From: Saksenaea vasiformis B4078
Lineage: Eukaryota; Mucoromycota; Mucoromycetes; Mucorales; Saksenaeaceae
DNA length: 64,000 nt
Direction of reading: 5' to 3'
NCBI GenBank assembly: GCA_000697055.1
Contig: JNDT01002335.1
Coordinates: 62,001 to 126,000, forward strand
Shown: positions 46,148 through 57,700 of the stretch, piece by piece
Layout: each line of letters opens with the position of its first letter
Numbering within the stretch: the first letter of the stretch is position 1
Made by a program: the position numbers and the translations under genes
Notes under the pieces: generated by a model
Databases searched by the model: none
The model's input: the letters and a program-made list of their open reading frames with translations, nothing else
What the model was told of the DNA's origin: nothing

Positions 46148-49132
46148 GCAACGTTTCCGGCATATTGCCGAGCAATATCACGTCCTTCGACGTGACGCTT
46201 TGAACCTGGCAAACCTACACGTCCGTCGCTGGGCGGAAGAGGGACACGACCACGGAAACTTGCACATTTCCACCAATTGCTACTCGAGAATTTTGGAGAG
46301 CGGCATTCAGATTTGTTCAGTACAGGCCCTTACACATCAACACCACCCAAACCGTAAGTGTGTACATGCAGGGAGGTGGTCAAGTATCCATGCCTTTATT
46401 TTGTAGCCATCATGGGAACGAAGCCTTTGGACCACGGCGATTGATCACTTCAAGCCGTTGCGGAAGGACGAACATGGTGGATGTAAGTTAGCATTGATCG
46501 ATTGAAAATGCATGACACTAATCTCGGCATAATAGATCTGTACGCTATCGAAAAGATCGAGGAATTTTTCATCGAGATGCCTGATCCATTTGCAATCAAC
46601 ACAATACAAAGTATGAGATAGTCTTCCAATGATTATAGATCTAACATGCCCATAGATGTTCGCAGGCACCTCGTGAATAATGTCTCGACATATTTGCGAT
46701 ATGTATGGTTGGCCTATTTTCGCGCTTTGAAAGAGCGCCATCAAGGCTTCTTACCTGGGGGAGGACCCGCGGCTCATGGTACGAAACAAGTTCGAATAAA
46801 TCTCACTAACAATGGTTCTTCTAGCTCGATTCGCCATTACTCGTATCACAAATCATGAACCACTAGAGGACCATCACTGGCAAGACATGCCTTTCAGAGG
46901 CGAACTGCTGACTTTTTTTGAGTAAATACCTTGTGATTAATTTCATTGTTAATCATATCGACTGTCACAATCTGTACCAGACTCACCTCGGTGATATCCT
47001 GATTGACGAGGTCGATCCAGAGGATGAAGGAACCCATCCATTTTTTCCAAGGATTGTGAAATACATGTGCGAGTTGTATCCGTACACAGTTCAATATGAC
47101 GGTAGCCGTTGGTCACTTCTGCCTATTGCAACACGTCAAGTCGGTTACTTTCCAATTACGGGAAGGGGCCTATGGAAAATCCTACGTGATGCCTTCCTTG
47201 CGAACGATGCTGTTCCTCCACTGTTTATGGTAAGTGAGCCTATCCTGCTTTTAAGTCGTCATGTACATTAAATGCTCTGATTCTAGCGTGAGAATCCAAG
47301 ACAGAGACAACTACGGTATTGCAGTCTCAAAGAATTTGACGCTCTTTGTCGAGATCCCGTCTGGCGAGAAAATTTTTGGGAACAACTATTTAACATCGAC
47401 AAGTGTCAGAAAAATCGCTGGCGGTGGAATAATGAACGTAGGTCGCTGTGCTTCCGAACTGCTGCTAATTAATTTATATTCTAGCTGTCGTTAATGCTGA
47501 ACGTACTGCTCTTGAATTTGCTTACTATTTTGAAACGGATGGTGTAGGCGCATCTGTGGTATTCGAGTGTCGCAAACACGGTAGGAGGAAAATGGCATGC
47601 TTCTTCCTGTCCTCATACTTTTTTAAGAACGTTTTCCCTCCTCCCAAAGGGATTTTCGGCTCCTACCCCGGAACATAGACCTTGGCTCATGGACGAAGGG
47701 TATTTATCATCTTAACAAGGAACCGACAGGTCTGGTACAGGAGCGTCTCGCAGGATCAAGGATCGTGGGACTTGACCCGGGCATACGATCGTTGTTCAGC
47801 GCGGTGGACACCAACGAGCCACTTGTAACTCGAGAGCTGCGCAATGCTCACACAGCCACAATTAGCAACAATGAATACCAGTAAGTCCACTTTGCCATAT
47901 GATGATCGATGATCATTAATAGGTCTTTAAGGCTCCGATCCATGTTTTCGTGGGCCAAGCAAACGGAATTAAAATCACGTCGGGATGCATCCATGCAACA
48001 ATATTACGACGAAATTGCGGAGAACCCGCCTACAGTCGCAACCACAATGGAGTTCAGAAGATATATACAAACAATCAGTAATATACATCGACCGTAAGTA
48101 TAACATTTATTTGAGAATATTCAACGATGCTAAAGTGGTCACTAGCATGCACAACTTTAATTGTTCTTATCGCCATCGTGAAAATCGGATGCTCTTGTAC
48201 TCTGCACGGCGTAGTACGTTAAATGTACTGGCTGACAGGGTAGTTACGGGTTCGCCCCGAGACGTAAGTGGCAACATCTCTAATTATAGATCTAATGTCT
48301 ATGTTTCGGATAGGATTTGATCCAACCACATTATAAATCTACAAGATCAAAAAGGAAGCGCCGGCGGCGGCGGTTAAGAGAAAATATTCACCAACAACAG
48401 CAGCAGCCGACCATCGTTGCAAACGGTGATGCTGATTTGAAGCCTACAATGAGGGGTCTCGGTCCGTTACCAGTGAAGGTATATGTTACATACTTTCCAT
48501 TCGGATAATGCTAACTTAAAAACACATGCTAGCAATTCCGGAAAATACTCGCGCAGAGTCCCTTGTTATACTAATAGACGAATATAACACTTCAAAAGTG
48601 TGCTCCAGCTGTGACAATGACACGCAGCAGTTTGTGACGCCCACTTCACGGTGCCAGCACAACTAAGTCACTGGTTTTTGCAAGCTCATACCAATTAACA
48701 TTGTGTATCCTTAGAACGAAGTTGCTCCGTCGTCCGAGCGACGATCGTCGCAAAAGATACTGTTTGAATGAAGAAAATGTCATATTGCAAAGGACTTCGC
48801 AATGCCCTGAGTTGCAACCATTACGTGAGGATCAGATCATACCGAAAGCAAGCTTCATTAACAGCATTCATGATAGCTTTGAACGATTTCCGATGCCAGG
48901 TCTATCCAATTAAATTGTGCAACCAACATCAGTTGGGAGGCGCTGGCATGGAACTTGAAGAACAAGGCCACTGGTATGTAATTCCTGTGTGAAAGTATGA
49001 AGCTAAGATTTTCTTTAATTTTGGAATCGCGATATCAATGCGGGCAGAAACATGCGGCGGATTCTGGTCGCATGCATGGAAGGTGACATGCAATTGCAGA
49101 CAAGGCCCGCTGCATTACGTCGTCCACAATAG
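46148..49132 (+). pseudogene. Fanzor-type RNA-guided nuclease (eukaryotic TnpB homologue), probably decaying
   Basis: Multi-exon, plus strand. N-terminal helices: RFRHIAEQYHVLRRDALNLA, EFWRAAFRFVQYRP, SWERSLWTTAIDHFKPL, YLYAIEKIEEFFIEMPDPFA. Mid-region: IVKYMCELYPYTVQYDGSRW and ALEFAYYFETDGVGASVVFE. RuvC-I: IVGLDPGIRSLFSAVDTN (Asp codon 47774). Bridge-like basic exons: RSMFSWAKQTELKSRRDA and KRKRRRRRLRENI. RuvC-II: VILIDEYNTSKVCSSC (Glu codon 48580) with the first zinc-finger CxxC. RuvC-III: WNRDINAGRNM (Asp codon 49031), and a tail with TRPAALRRP. Most introns are 45-110 bp with good GT-AG borders, e.g. 47580-47691 (acceptor ...ACATAG). Frame breaks that splicing does not explain lie near 46255-46285, 46910-46985 and 48555-48575. 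The second zinc-finger cysteine pair is not clear. The first exon is uncertain (somewhere in 45860-46100). Confidence 0.8.
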
Positions 49133-49463
49133 CAGCAACAACAACAAGAACCTGCACCCCTTGGTGGTGCTAGGTCGTAAGGAACGGCCAACTAGCCTCT
49201 CGTTAGGCACTGGGAGAGCTTCGTAAGTACCATTTCAAATGTTTGTGACGACATTCTTATTTTCTTTGTGGCTTAGGGCCCTTCCAACCCATTCTGAGAT
49301 GCAAATCGGGAAACATGTTTCGCGTTCCTTTTCTCCTTTTTCTTCTTTTTCTTCTTTTTCCATTTTTACCGTAGATTAAGGTCGGAACGTTGTGTATACC
49401 TTTCTATTATATTCTTATCCGGTAAAACCAAGGGAAAATAGCTAAATCGCAGAGTTTTATACC
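49133..49463. other. 3' flank of the Fanzor-type gene
   Basis: About 330 bp between the nuclease stop and the APC5 stop. It holds CAG-repeat-like sequence just past the stop, a patch AGGGCCCTTCCAACCC near 49277-49292 and a long pyrimidine tract (49328-49371). In TnpB and Fanzor loci the guide RNA comes from this end, but no RNA fold could be computed here. Confidence 0.4.
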
Positions 49464-52400
49464 TTAACTTTCGGAGATTTCTTGTTCTTCTAGACGGCGG
49501 TTCTGGATAATATCTCTGAGTCCGGAAGCCTTCTGAAATTGTCGGAAATTATTCATATTTTGATAGCCTAATCATGCAAAGAACGCTGTCAGATGGTTTT
49601 TTTTCTTTTTTTTTCTTTTTTCCTTTTAACAATGATTTTTCCCTAACCTACGACTGCCTTGGTTACGTAGTGTAAAGCGTTTTCTAATTGATGATCTTCA
49701 TTCAGTGCTTTAGCGTAGACGAGATAGAGTTCCAATTGCAGTGGTACAGATCCCAGTCCTAAAATCTACGGAAAAGCGGTGTCAGTACCCTTTACGTTCT
49801 TGTTTTGTGTTCCGCGGTACTTTTGGGAAATTGGTTTCCAGCATAGATATCGCTTCCGCCGTTTCTTCCGGCGACTGTAATTGGATCTTCGCTTCTGCCA
49901 TTTTTAGGATACTTGCAAAGTAATGAGGAGCATCTGCTATCTTTCGACACAGGTTGAGCGCTTCACGAAGCATAGGGATAGCCGATTCTGGATCGCCATC
50001 CTCCTAATTAATTTACCCTCTATTAGCATCGCATGTTAAAGTACTCTAGGCTTGTTTACCAAGTACACATGCGCTTGTGCCACGGCATTATCTGCTAATG
50101 CCAATTTATGTCCTTTTGCCTGTAAGATACTGTGTGCCTCCTCAAGGATCCGTATACACTAGTTTCTTTGTAAAAAAAAATCGAACCACTATAGCTTTCA
50201 TTACCTCGGCGGGTTCATCTTGTTCATATAGCTCAATCGCTTGCTGATGCAGAGTGTAGAATAATTGTTCTACATCTTCTGGATCTGTCAATGCCAGCGC
50301 TTCCTCTTGGCCTCTTCCTTTCGCTTCCATACTGGTTATCCTAGTCAAAGGTTAACTCAAGACATCGTTTCTTCATAGAATATTACCCAGCACGGTGCAT
50401 CTGCCGTTTTATTCTAGCAAGTGCTTGTTTCCATCCGAGAGCCACTTGACAAAGTTCAGGATGCTTCTTTTTAAAAATTGCCAATGCGTCCAAAGCCATC
50501 TGGTAATTTCCACTAGCGGCAAGCTTAAAGATAGACACGTCAGTATTTTCCAGTTGGCGGCACCCTATTACCTTCTCTGCGGCAAGGATACACGATTTCT
50601 CAACCACATCCAAGGTACCTTCTTCTGTTGCTAATGCCATTTCCATGTAGACGTTTGAAAGTTCATCATTACCTAAACACAACCACGCATCAGAAGGACG
50701 GTATAGATAAAATAGTAGTAATTCTACCGTATTGCCGAAAAATCAATGCTTTCGTAAGGTGTTGTGTTTGAGTAAGGGAATTCACATCATGGACGGTGCT
50801 CTGGACTGTACTCCTTGCAATGGCATCGAGTACAGCATCCGGTCGATCACCCTAGAATCATGGCTAATTAGGTCCACGAAAGGAAAGGTTTCACCCTACA
50901 CATCGGATCATATCTTGCGCTTGGGATATCTTGTGCAAACTTTGCAGGTAAATGACGTTGGACTCCTCTGTAGTCTCATCACTAGCTATGTAAGGAGGAT
51001 CTTCGATGCTGGATCCTACGCCTTTAATAAATCTACTCCAACTAAAATAGAAAGAGATTTATCAACAGACCAACAATCCTTTTTTTTTTTTACCTCAACA
51101 CTTCGTTGACACAGTTTTGGTCTCTCGCTTCACGTGCAACCTCTAACGCCTCATTAAAAGCCTAAATCATTTGTAAGAGGGTACGAACTTTACGCTAATT
51201 AGTCATTACCATTTGTGCTTGCTGCAAGTGCCCAAGCTTTGTTTCGAGGATACCTAGATGAAGAAGTACATACTGGTACATCGGCCTGGGAAGTTTCAGT
51301 ACAGGTGAAAAGAGAAATCTCATGGCTACATACACTTCTTGATCCGACAGGCAGTAATCAAAGAACCGATGGAGACTGGCCAAGGCGCCTTCATACTCGT
51401 TTGTGCGGATGTAATTGACAAATCTAATAGGACACATAATAAGTACAGTGCCGCAGTAAGTAAGATTCTGCATGATCTTACCGTAGCTGATGGATCTTAG
51501 CTAGTTCTGGAGCATGCCGTTGGATAAGGTTTAGATAATTATCTAAAAGTGCTGGTGCTATGTCGCTGTCTCCTGTCTCTGAATGCGAAAATTTAGGTTA
51601 TTATCAAGGCGAGAAAAAAAAGTAAGGGTAACCCACTTTCAATCGTTTCTACTTGTGAATTAAGCACGTGTTCTAATCGATGCCATGATAGCCATCCAGG
51701 TTCTTTATCTTGCTGAGAATCCAACGTGATTTCGGTGGTTTGTGGTAAGCGACGTTTGGATGGGATCTTCACGGGTACAGGTGTTAATTGCTGTTCTTCT
51801 GCTTTACCGTCCACGTAAGCACGGTAGATCTCAAATAGCCGAGAAGTTTGTTCAAAACTTGATCGGAGATATTCGATTCGGCATCGCCGCACAAACTCGT
51901 TAAAGATACCATGTTTGTCCTAAGGATTTGTGAATTGTATATCTTTGCGTAACAACGGAACCCACCATGATGAGCCTTTCCATTTCTGTATCCTTTAATA
52001 AAAGATGCGTGAGGATAATCTAATAGCCTATAGAAACCGACAAACTTTCTTTTTTACCTCGCCCTCACCCTCTTCGATCACACTAATGAGTACTGTGTAG
52101 CATTAAAGAAAGGGGGTTTTGGGAGCCGTTAGGATCAATTACGCAAACGTGATTCAATGATACTTGCGAAGAAAGAATTCGTGCAGATGATCTGGCGTTT
52201 GTATTTTTTGAGTCTGTAGTAAAAGAAAAGTAAGCGCCAATGGCGTCTATAATATAGGAATGATAAAACGTACGCGTTCCTCGAGTGAACGAAGCACTGC
52301 AGGATCGCCAAACTCACTTAGCGATTCACATAGTTCTGTTAGAGTAGGCTCAGGTTGGACATTACTGTCCTAACATTGACGATCAGCCGAGACCCAATAC

Positions 52401-52646
52401 TACTTTTTTTTTCTTTGTGGAACTGACCAAGATCTTGTCCGTTAAGAAAATGGCCATTTGGTGATTGACTTCAGGACTAAATTCGAAACGACAAAATAGC
52501 ACTATTAATTGTAAAAGCACGATCTTGTAAGGTGTAATGTAATTCGTCCATAGAATGCTTCTTGCGGGAGTTGCGTGCATAGCGCGGATGAGTAGTAGTA
52601 GTAGTAGTAGTGACACAGTGGAAGGCGAACCAACAACGGCGTTCAT
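49464..52646 (-). CDS. APC5: Anaphase-promoting complex subunit 5
   Basis: TPR-rich scaffold subunit of the APC/C ubiquitin ligase in the nucleus. From ATG 52646 the N-terminus includes a codon-repeat-encoded Leu run, then NYITPYKIVLLQLIVLFC, matching the N-terminal VTPYKI block of APC5, and FSPEVNHQMAIFLTDKIL. Middle: FNEFVRRCRIEYLRSSFEQT. The diagnostic TPR block follows: FVNYIRTNEYEGALASLHRF with FDYCLSD, then YQYVLLHLGILETKLGHLQQ with AFNEALEVARDQNCVNEV. Later TPRs include MEMALATEEGTLDVVEKSCI, MALDALAIFKKKHPELCQ, ALADNAVAQAHVYLEDGD and LELYLVYAKALNEDHQLENA. It ends LRDIIQNRRLEEQEISES. More than ten exons. A second in-frame Met (MHATPARSIL) could be the true start. Confidence 0.88.
52593..52611. 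repeat. Trinucleotide repeat (GTA/TAC)n in APC5 exon 1
   Basis: Six to seven GTA units on the plus strand encode the Leu run (CTA/CTC codons) near the APC5 N-terminus. If the second Met is the true start, the repeat is in the 5' leader instead. Confidence 0.85.
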
Positions 52647-52918
52647 ACCTTAAACAGGTAAATGAGATTTATATCCCGCCATCGAGAACCCAACAGCTCC
52701 GTAATCCAGTGTTTCTCCGTAGAGAGAGAGATGTTCTTTTTTTTTTATTTTTTTTTATTTTTTATTTTTTTTCGTGTAGATGCATTGATTCTTATGTCAT
52801 GCAAAAAAGCGGAGAGACAAAAAAAAAGAAGAAGGTGATGGAAGGGGAATTTTGCGATTTGAGAAAAAGAAAAGGGAACAAAGAGGTATGATGAATGTAC
52901 ATGAGAAAAGAGGAGATT

Positions 52919-53239
52919 TTACGATGGTTTAGTACATGGTGGACAAGACAGAGTATGACCAGCATCTGATAGTCTATAAAGACCATGTTCTTTGCATTTA
53001 CGAAAACATCTATCGCAATAATCTTCTGGATCCGTCGTTAAAGCTCTGTGACAGTAAGGACAGTTTCGTCGACATTGATCACATTGCCAACCAGATGTGA
53101 GGACCCGCCCACATCCACAAGTTGTCTCCATGAATTGATCATAGTCTTCATCGTCGTCTTCTGATTGGAACATCAAAGGATAGATAGTACGTTGATTGGG
53201 AAATAATGTTGCATAGTGTGAATTCAGAAGGACCGGCAT
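52919..53239 (-). CDS. Small cysteine-rich, zinc-binding-like protein (106 aa)
   Basis: The start ATG at 53239 encodes MPVLLNSHYATLFPNQRT. The open frame extends upstream to 53317 only from a TTG codon, and a TATAAATT lies about 60 bp upstream of 53239, which supports that start. An acidic stretch (SEDDDEDYDQFMETT) precedes a dense Cys/His array: CGCGRVLTSGWQCDQC, CPYCHRALTTDPEDYCDRC and CKEHG, ending CPPCTKPS. The spacing suggests two or more zinc sites (ribbon- or RING-like), but no named family is recognised. Single exon, between APC5 and a transposon-poor spacer. Confidence 0.62.
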   Translation of the reverse strand: MPVLLNSHYATLFPNQRTIYPLMFQSEDDDEDYDQFMETTCGCGRVLTSGWQCDQCRRNCPYCHRALTTDPEDYCDRCFRKCKEHGLYRLSDAGHTLSCPPCTKPS

Positions 53240-53562
53240 TACATTGGAAAATGAAAGGATAGAGCCGTGGGAAAGCTGTGTTGTCTCCTCCAATTTATAA
53301 GAAAAACGTGCGCGCAAAAAAGAAAGACGAAAAAAAAAACGTTTATTTTTTATTTTGGTTCTCAGCGATAATCGCTTTTAAATGAGCATACTGCCGATTG
53401 AGACGCATGACGTATTACTTTCCCGGGTATGAAAAAAGTTCCATGCGTATAACCATTAATCATCAATGCTAACATACTATTTCGGAAATTTTCGCTCGTC
53501 GATCAGATTACAGAAGTATGCGTCTCTACAACCAATGATCATAAAAGAAAGATAAAAAAGAA

Positions 53563-53597
<35 letters not shown>

Positions 53598-54294
53598 CTT
53601 TCTCTATAGAAAGATAAACCGTACTGGGTTAGTCATCAATGTAAAGTTTATTATTCTTCTTTAAACTATTGTTCTTTTATCTCGTGTAGTGTTACTTTGT
53701 TTATACATTGTCAAATCGACCCCACTTGTTAGCTTGCCCAAATTTCCCAGACCTAAAAATCTATCTCATGACTGTGTAAGCTAAATTGAATCCGTTTCTT
53801 ATTGGACATGTTCCAAATACCTAGTTACCGCTTACATAATATTTAGAAGGGTCCTGCTAAAAAGCCATGCTTTCTCCTTCTTCTATCGTAATTCGTTTCA
53901 CAAAGAAGTCTGAATAACCAAATCATCTTAGAAATAAATAGATCAACAGTAACTTTGTATTCATCTACAGGTCATTGGAGTACAGTTGATCCATTGGTGA
54001 AGAGGTTTGTCTGCATCTCGATTCCTTTGATGGCTAAACTGAGGTTTCACCTCGGCACCTCAACCGGACTCAAATCGGAAATCTCACGTGCATTCAGAAG
54101 TAAGATCAAATTTTTACGATCTTCCATGGAAACCTCGTTGCAGCGTGTTTGTACCTGTTGGATTACCAAGAATCTCAAATTACCTGCATATCTTTGATTG
54201 ATGCATGTACTCAAACTATACTTGAAAAGTCAATTTAGCTGATGTTTTTTGACTTTGAAATCAATAAATTTTTCTATCTATTGAAAACTTTCTT

Positions 54295-54328
<34 letters not shown>

Positions 54329-54393
54329 TATATTTTTCATCTCTCTTTTCCTTTCAAGTATAAGAAATAAAAAAAATGACATTGTTAAGTAAA
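53240..54393. other. Intergenic with (CT)n microsatellites
   Basis: Contains a (CT)n tract at about 53568-53594 and another at about 54294-54331. The plus-strand frame at 53955-54197 begins at TTG and follows an AG acceptor-like site; it could be an orphan exon but has no recognisable content. Confidence 0.5.
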
Positions 54394-54711
54394 TTAAGTT
54401 ATAAGGTTGAATTTGTTTGTTAAGAAAAAGAGAGAGAAAATGCCGCCCTTGTGAGAACTGCGCAAAACAAATGTTGTGACCATGAAATGGACCAATGATC
54501 GATAACGACGAAAACGTGGCTTCTGGTGCGTAACCTGAAATTGATGTAACCCGTTTATCCAACGCATGGGAAGTTTGGCTGGACCACGATCCAAAGCCGT
54601 ACTACCACCATCCGTATTTCTGGAATCTGCATCATTTGGGCTGCGTTTTGTTCTTGGCAATAACTGAGCCACTGTACTTCGGCCCTTTTTGGCTAAAAAA
54701 GGAAAAAACAC
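54394..54711 (-). other. Coding-like minus-strand segment without a start codon
   Basis: Reads AKKGRSTVAQLLPRTKRSPN, MRWINGLHQFQVTHQKPRFR and LVHFMVTTFVLRSSHKGG. It opens after TTTTTTCCTTTTTTAG, which looks like a 3' splice site, yet only about 90 bp separate it from the divergent ATG at 54804 and that spacer has no upstream exon. It may start at the internal Met (MRWING). Unrecognised. Confidence 0.25.
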
Positions 54712-54803
54712 TACTCAGCCAAAAGAAAACTTGAATAAAAATAAAAAGAAGAACAACTTCAACAAACAGCAAAAACGAAAAGAAAAAAAAAAGACACTAT
54801 AGT

Positions 54804-55289
54804 ATGACTACCAAACTTCAAAAGCATTCTATTACAACGTCAGACGCTGATGCACCACCGGCCTATGAAGACGTCGTAGGTAGTTCTCGAACAGAAACTC
54901 CATTACCGGCACACGAAGATCCTACTCTTCGCTCTCCTCCTCATCCTCAAACTCAAAATGAAAAACGTTCTCTTATCCAACTTCTTGGAGAATGCTGTAT
55001 CGATCATATACATTCAGTCATGGAACACAAATACTACAAACGTGAAAAGCCAAGTCTGATCACTGCATTATACATGAGCCTCTTCCAATCCTATCAAGAA
55101 TCTCACCCAGACAGTGCCATTGGAGCGCGCACACCCTCTTCTCGGGGTAACCGACAAGATGAATGCCCTTGCTTTGTTTGCCAAAGAAATTCTCATATAG
55201 CCAACTGCACTCGCAATCACCACCATCACGACCGTCATCATAACCCTAAGCAACGTGGTTGTGGAACACGAAGATGTAGAGGTCTTTAA
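54804..55289 (+). CDS. PPxY-motif small protein with Cys/His/Arg-rich tail (161 aa)
   Basis: Single-exon ORF (MTTKLQKHSITTSDADAPPA) with an N-terminal DAPPAYEDV motif, a PPxY ligand for WW domains such as those of Nedd4/Rsp5 ubiquitin ligases. A central helical region follows (IQLLGECCIDHIHSVMEHKY, LITALYMSLFQSYQ). The C-terminus is Cys/His/Arg-rich (CPCFVCQRNSHIANCTRNHH then RGCGTRRCRGL). It resembles the protein at 57701-58240 in layout (PPxY near the N-terminus, helical centre, basic Arg-rich end). Function is not recognised; an adaptor for ubiquitin ligation is inference from the motif. Confidence 0.6.
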   Translation: MTTKLQKHSITTSDADAPPAYEDVVGSSRTETPLPAHEDPTLRSPPHPQTQNEKRSLIQLLGECCIDHIHSVMEHKYYKREKPSLITALYMSLFQSYQESHPDSAIGARTPSSRGNRQDECPCFVCQRNSHIANCTRNHHHHDRHHNPKQRGCGTRRCRGL

Positions 55290-57700
55290 ACCGCTTCCTC
55301 CTTTTGGCTTCTTTGTACTATATTTTTCCTACACCCTCCCCGTAAATAACAGCCATCGGTGTACTCCGATACATGTGCACATTCAAATATGCAGTACATT
55401 TCCCCCATTATATATTTGTACCACCACTAAATAAACCTTTTCTTTTTCTTAAAACCGTCAATCATCCAGTTGGCACTAGCCGGTGTATTGTGCATGATCA
55501 ATGCGCAAAACGCGCATATTTCATTCCTTCCTTAGCACAAACCTGGCTCTTGATGGACGCAGAATTTACGTAGAGTGGTGTAAAGATGCATTCAATAAAT
55601 AGTACATACTGGAGCAACACTATGCACGTTCATCTGCCAAGCATCTTGTCCAAACTTGACAACCATCATGAGATGTTTGTGTCGACGCGACGACAGTACG
55701 ATTTCTAACCTGTCCTAACTTCCTGATAGAGGATAAGCCTTTGTTAAGCACTATCTTCGACTTGGAACACGGTTTCACCATACATCCACCTCTTTACTGT
55801 GTCGATCACCTGACGACCCTACAGGCGATGTAGTGACGCGCTCTTATATCATTCTCACACTCTCCGAGTGGGATAGCAAACAAGACATATCTGGTGAACT
55901 CGCTCCACTTTTTAGCTGATTGTTATCATCGGCAATGGTAAATTGAATAATTGCTTGAAAGAAGTTGCAAGGTTGTACTCTGTGTCCATCACAAAGGCCG
56001 ATGGATCTGTGAATCTGACAGTTTTGTCGTCACTTACTCCCTAGTTTGCATCCTAGGTCCTTTATTTAATTATCAAGTGAAAAAAAAAGAGAAGAAAAGA
56101 AAAGAATGCATTCCATTATTGGTGGAGAAGATAGAGTCCAAATAGGTATCGTCAAGGTACCTGAAAAATGCCTGCAGATACTTTTCATGGTTGGATTAGG
56201 CGGGCAATGTTACGTGGAGTATGCACAAAAAGATTCCAGCAAGGGTGTACATAAACTTGCCTTTGCTCACATGTGCGTTAGGTTTCCGTTAGAATATCAG
56301 GTAACTTGCATGAACTTTGCCATTGATATATACAAATCCTAGCCTAATAGCATGTATAATAATAGCGGTAATAGGGTTGGTAACGCTTCAAACTATGTTT
56401 ATTTGCCGCAGAAGTGTGTCCCTCCCCTCCGAATGGCAAAATCTACAATCACACATGCTGGGGCCTCAGAACCTATGCTTAGGAAAAATAAGAGGACATA
56501 TGCGTTCATGCGTATCTATGTACATGTGTGTGTGTCTGACTATGTGTATGCGTGTGTATGTATGTGTACATGTATTGATAACGCAGCTAAGAATATGAAG
56601 ATAGTTCGTCTTTTTCTGTAAAACACGAATGGATTTTGTGGAGTGGGAAGTTGCATAATTGGAAAAGAGTATCTGTTTCTTACAAGACCATTTCATGCAA
56701 AAAGGGCCTTACTTCAAGGCAGAACCGCTGTCTTGTTAACGTATAGTGGTATTTCGCTATCAGTGTGCCATGTCATTTACCCATAATGGCAAAGTAGCCT
56801 CATTATCCATTCGTTTCTTAATTTCTTTATCTCCTTCTCTTTTCCCACATATTGCGAAAGATAGGTCTCACGCCATCTACAGTGCTGCATCGACCTATTT
56901 CGTAGCTTACCATACCTTGGTCTATGATGAATTATACCTTTTTTCTATAATTGGCTATTTTACACAACGTGGAACAATGAGTTTGCGCAATAATGCACAC
57001 TATCTACGGCAGTATTACATTGCTGCAACTGTTTATGTGGTATGGTATCTCTATTTCGTCACTCGCCTTTGGGTCATAGCGCAACCATTCATATCCGCTC
57101 TTTATGGAGCCAGCATACAACCAAGCTTTTTGCTGTTCTAATTTATCCAGTTTTCTGCGCGTCGTAATCACGACATCAATAGATCTTTCGAGCTTCTGAA
57201 GTAAACAAAAGGTCACATACAGCATTTAGCGTGAGAGCTTTTTCCAAAGCGACGGTGGACAGTCTTATGCAGCGCAAAATAATGACCTTCTCAGTTTTCC
57301 CTGTGTATTCCTGGTACATTTACCCTGCATGAGACCACAACTGCTCCTGGAGTGATCATAACCTAGACAACAATCGTCGTAAGCTGCGCAATTGTTCTCG
57401 CAAAGCCTTGGTCGTAGTTACTTTCTCATGATTTCTGAGGATAAGAGGGCACTCATCATTTGGTCGTGGGGTTACTACCAATTCCCTGTGATCTCATTTT
57501 CTTCCTTCTCAAGAATTAAATGCAGAGTTGAATGGATGAACTTCAAACACCACACGAGGAGAGAATTAACTGTGACGAAACTTCTATTGGTACCCTTCCA
57601 TGTTCGATCATGGGAGACCTTCGGCTCTTCTGTCCAAAAAAGGAACCAGCTTACCATCATAAAAGCCCTTTCTGCAGAGACACTTCCTTTTACACTCACC
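55290..57700. other. Degenerate intergenic region
   Basis: About 2.4 kb between the two PPxY genes. Broken plus-strand frames at 55600-55920 and a coding-like minus frame at 57004-57225 (KLERSIDVVITTRRKLDKLE) suggest decayed genes. A (TG)n-rich microsatellite lies at 56520-56575. No intact gene is supported. Confidence 0.45.

Noticed and set aside
49038..49226. Plus-strand ORF starting MRAETCGGFW
   Set aside because: It overlaps the RuvC-III motif of the Fanzor-type gene in another frame; the WNRDINAGRN reading is the meaningful one.
53568..53594. Possible CRISPR-like or tandem array
   Set aside because: It is a plain (CT)n microsatellite without spacers.
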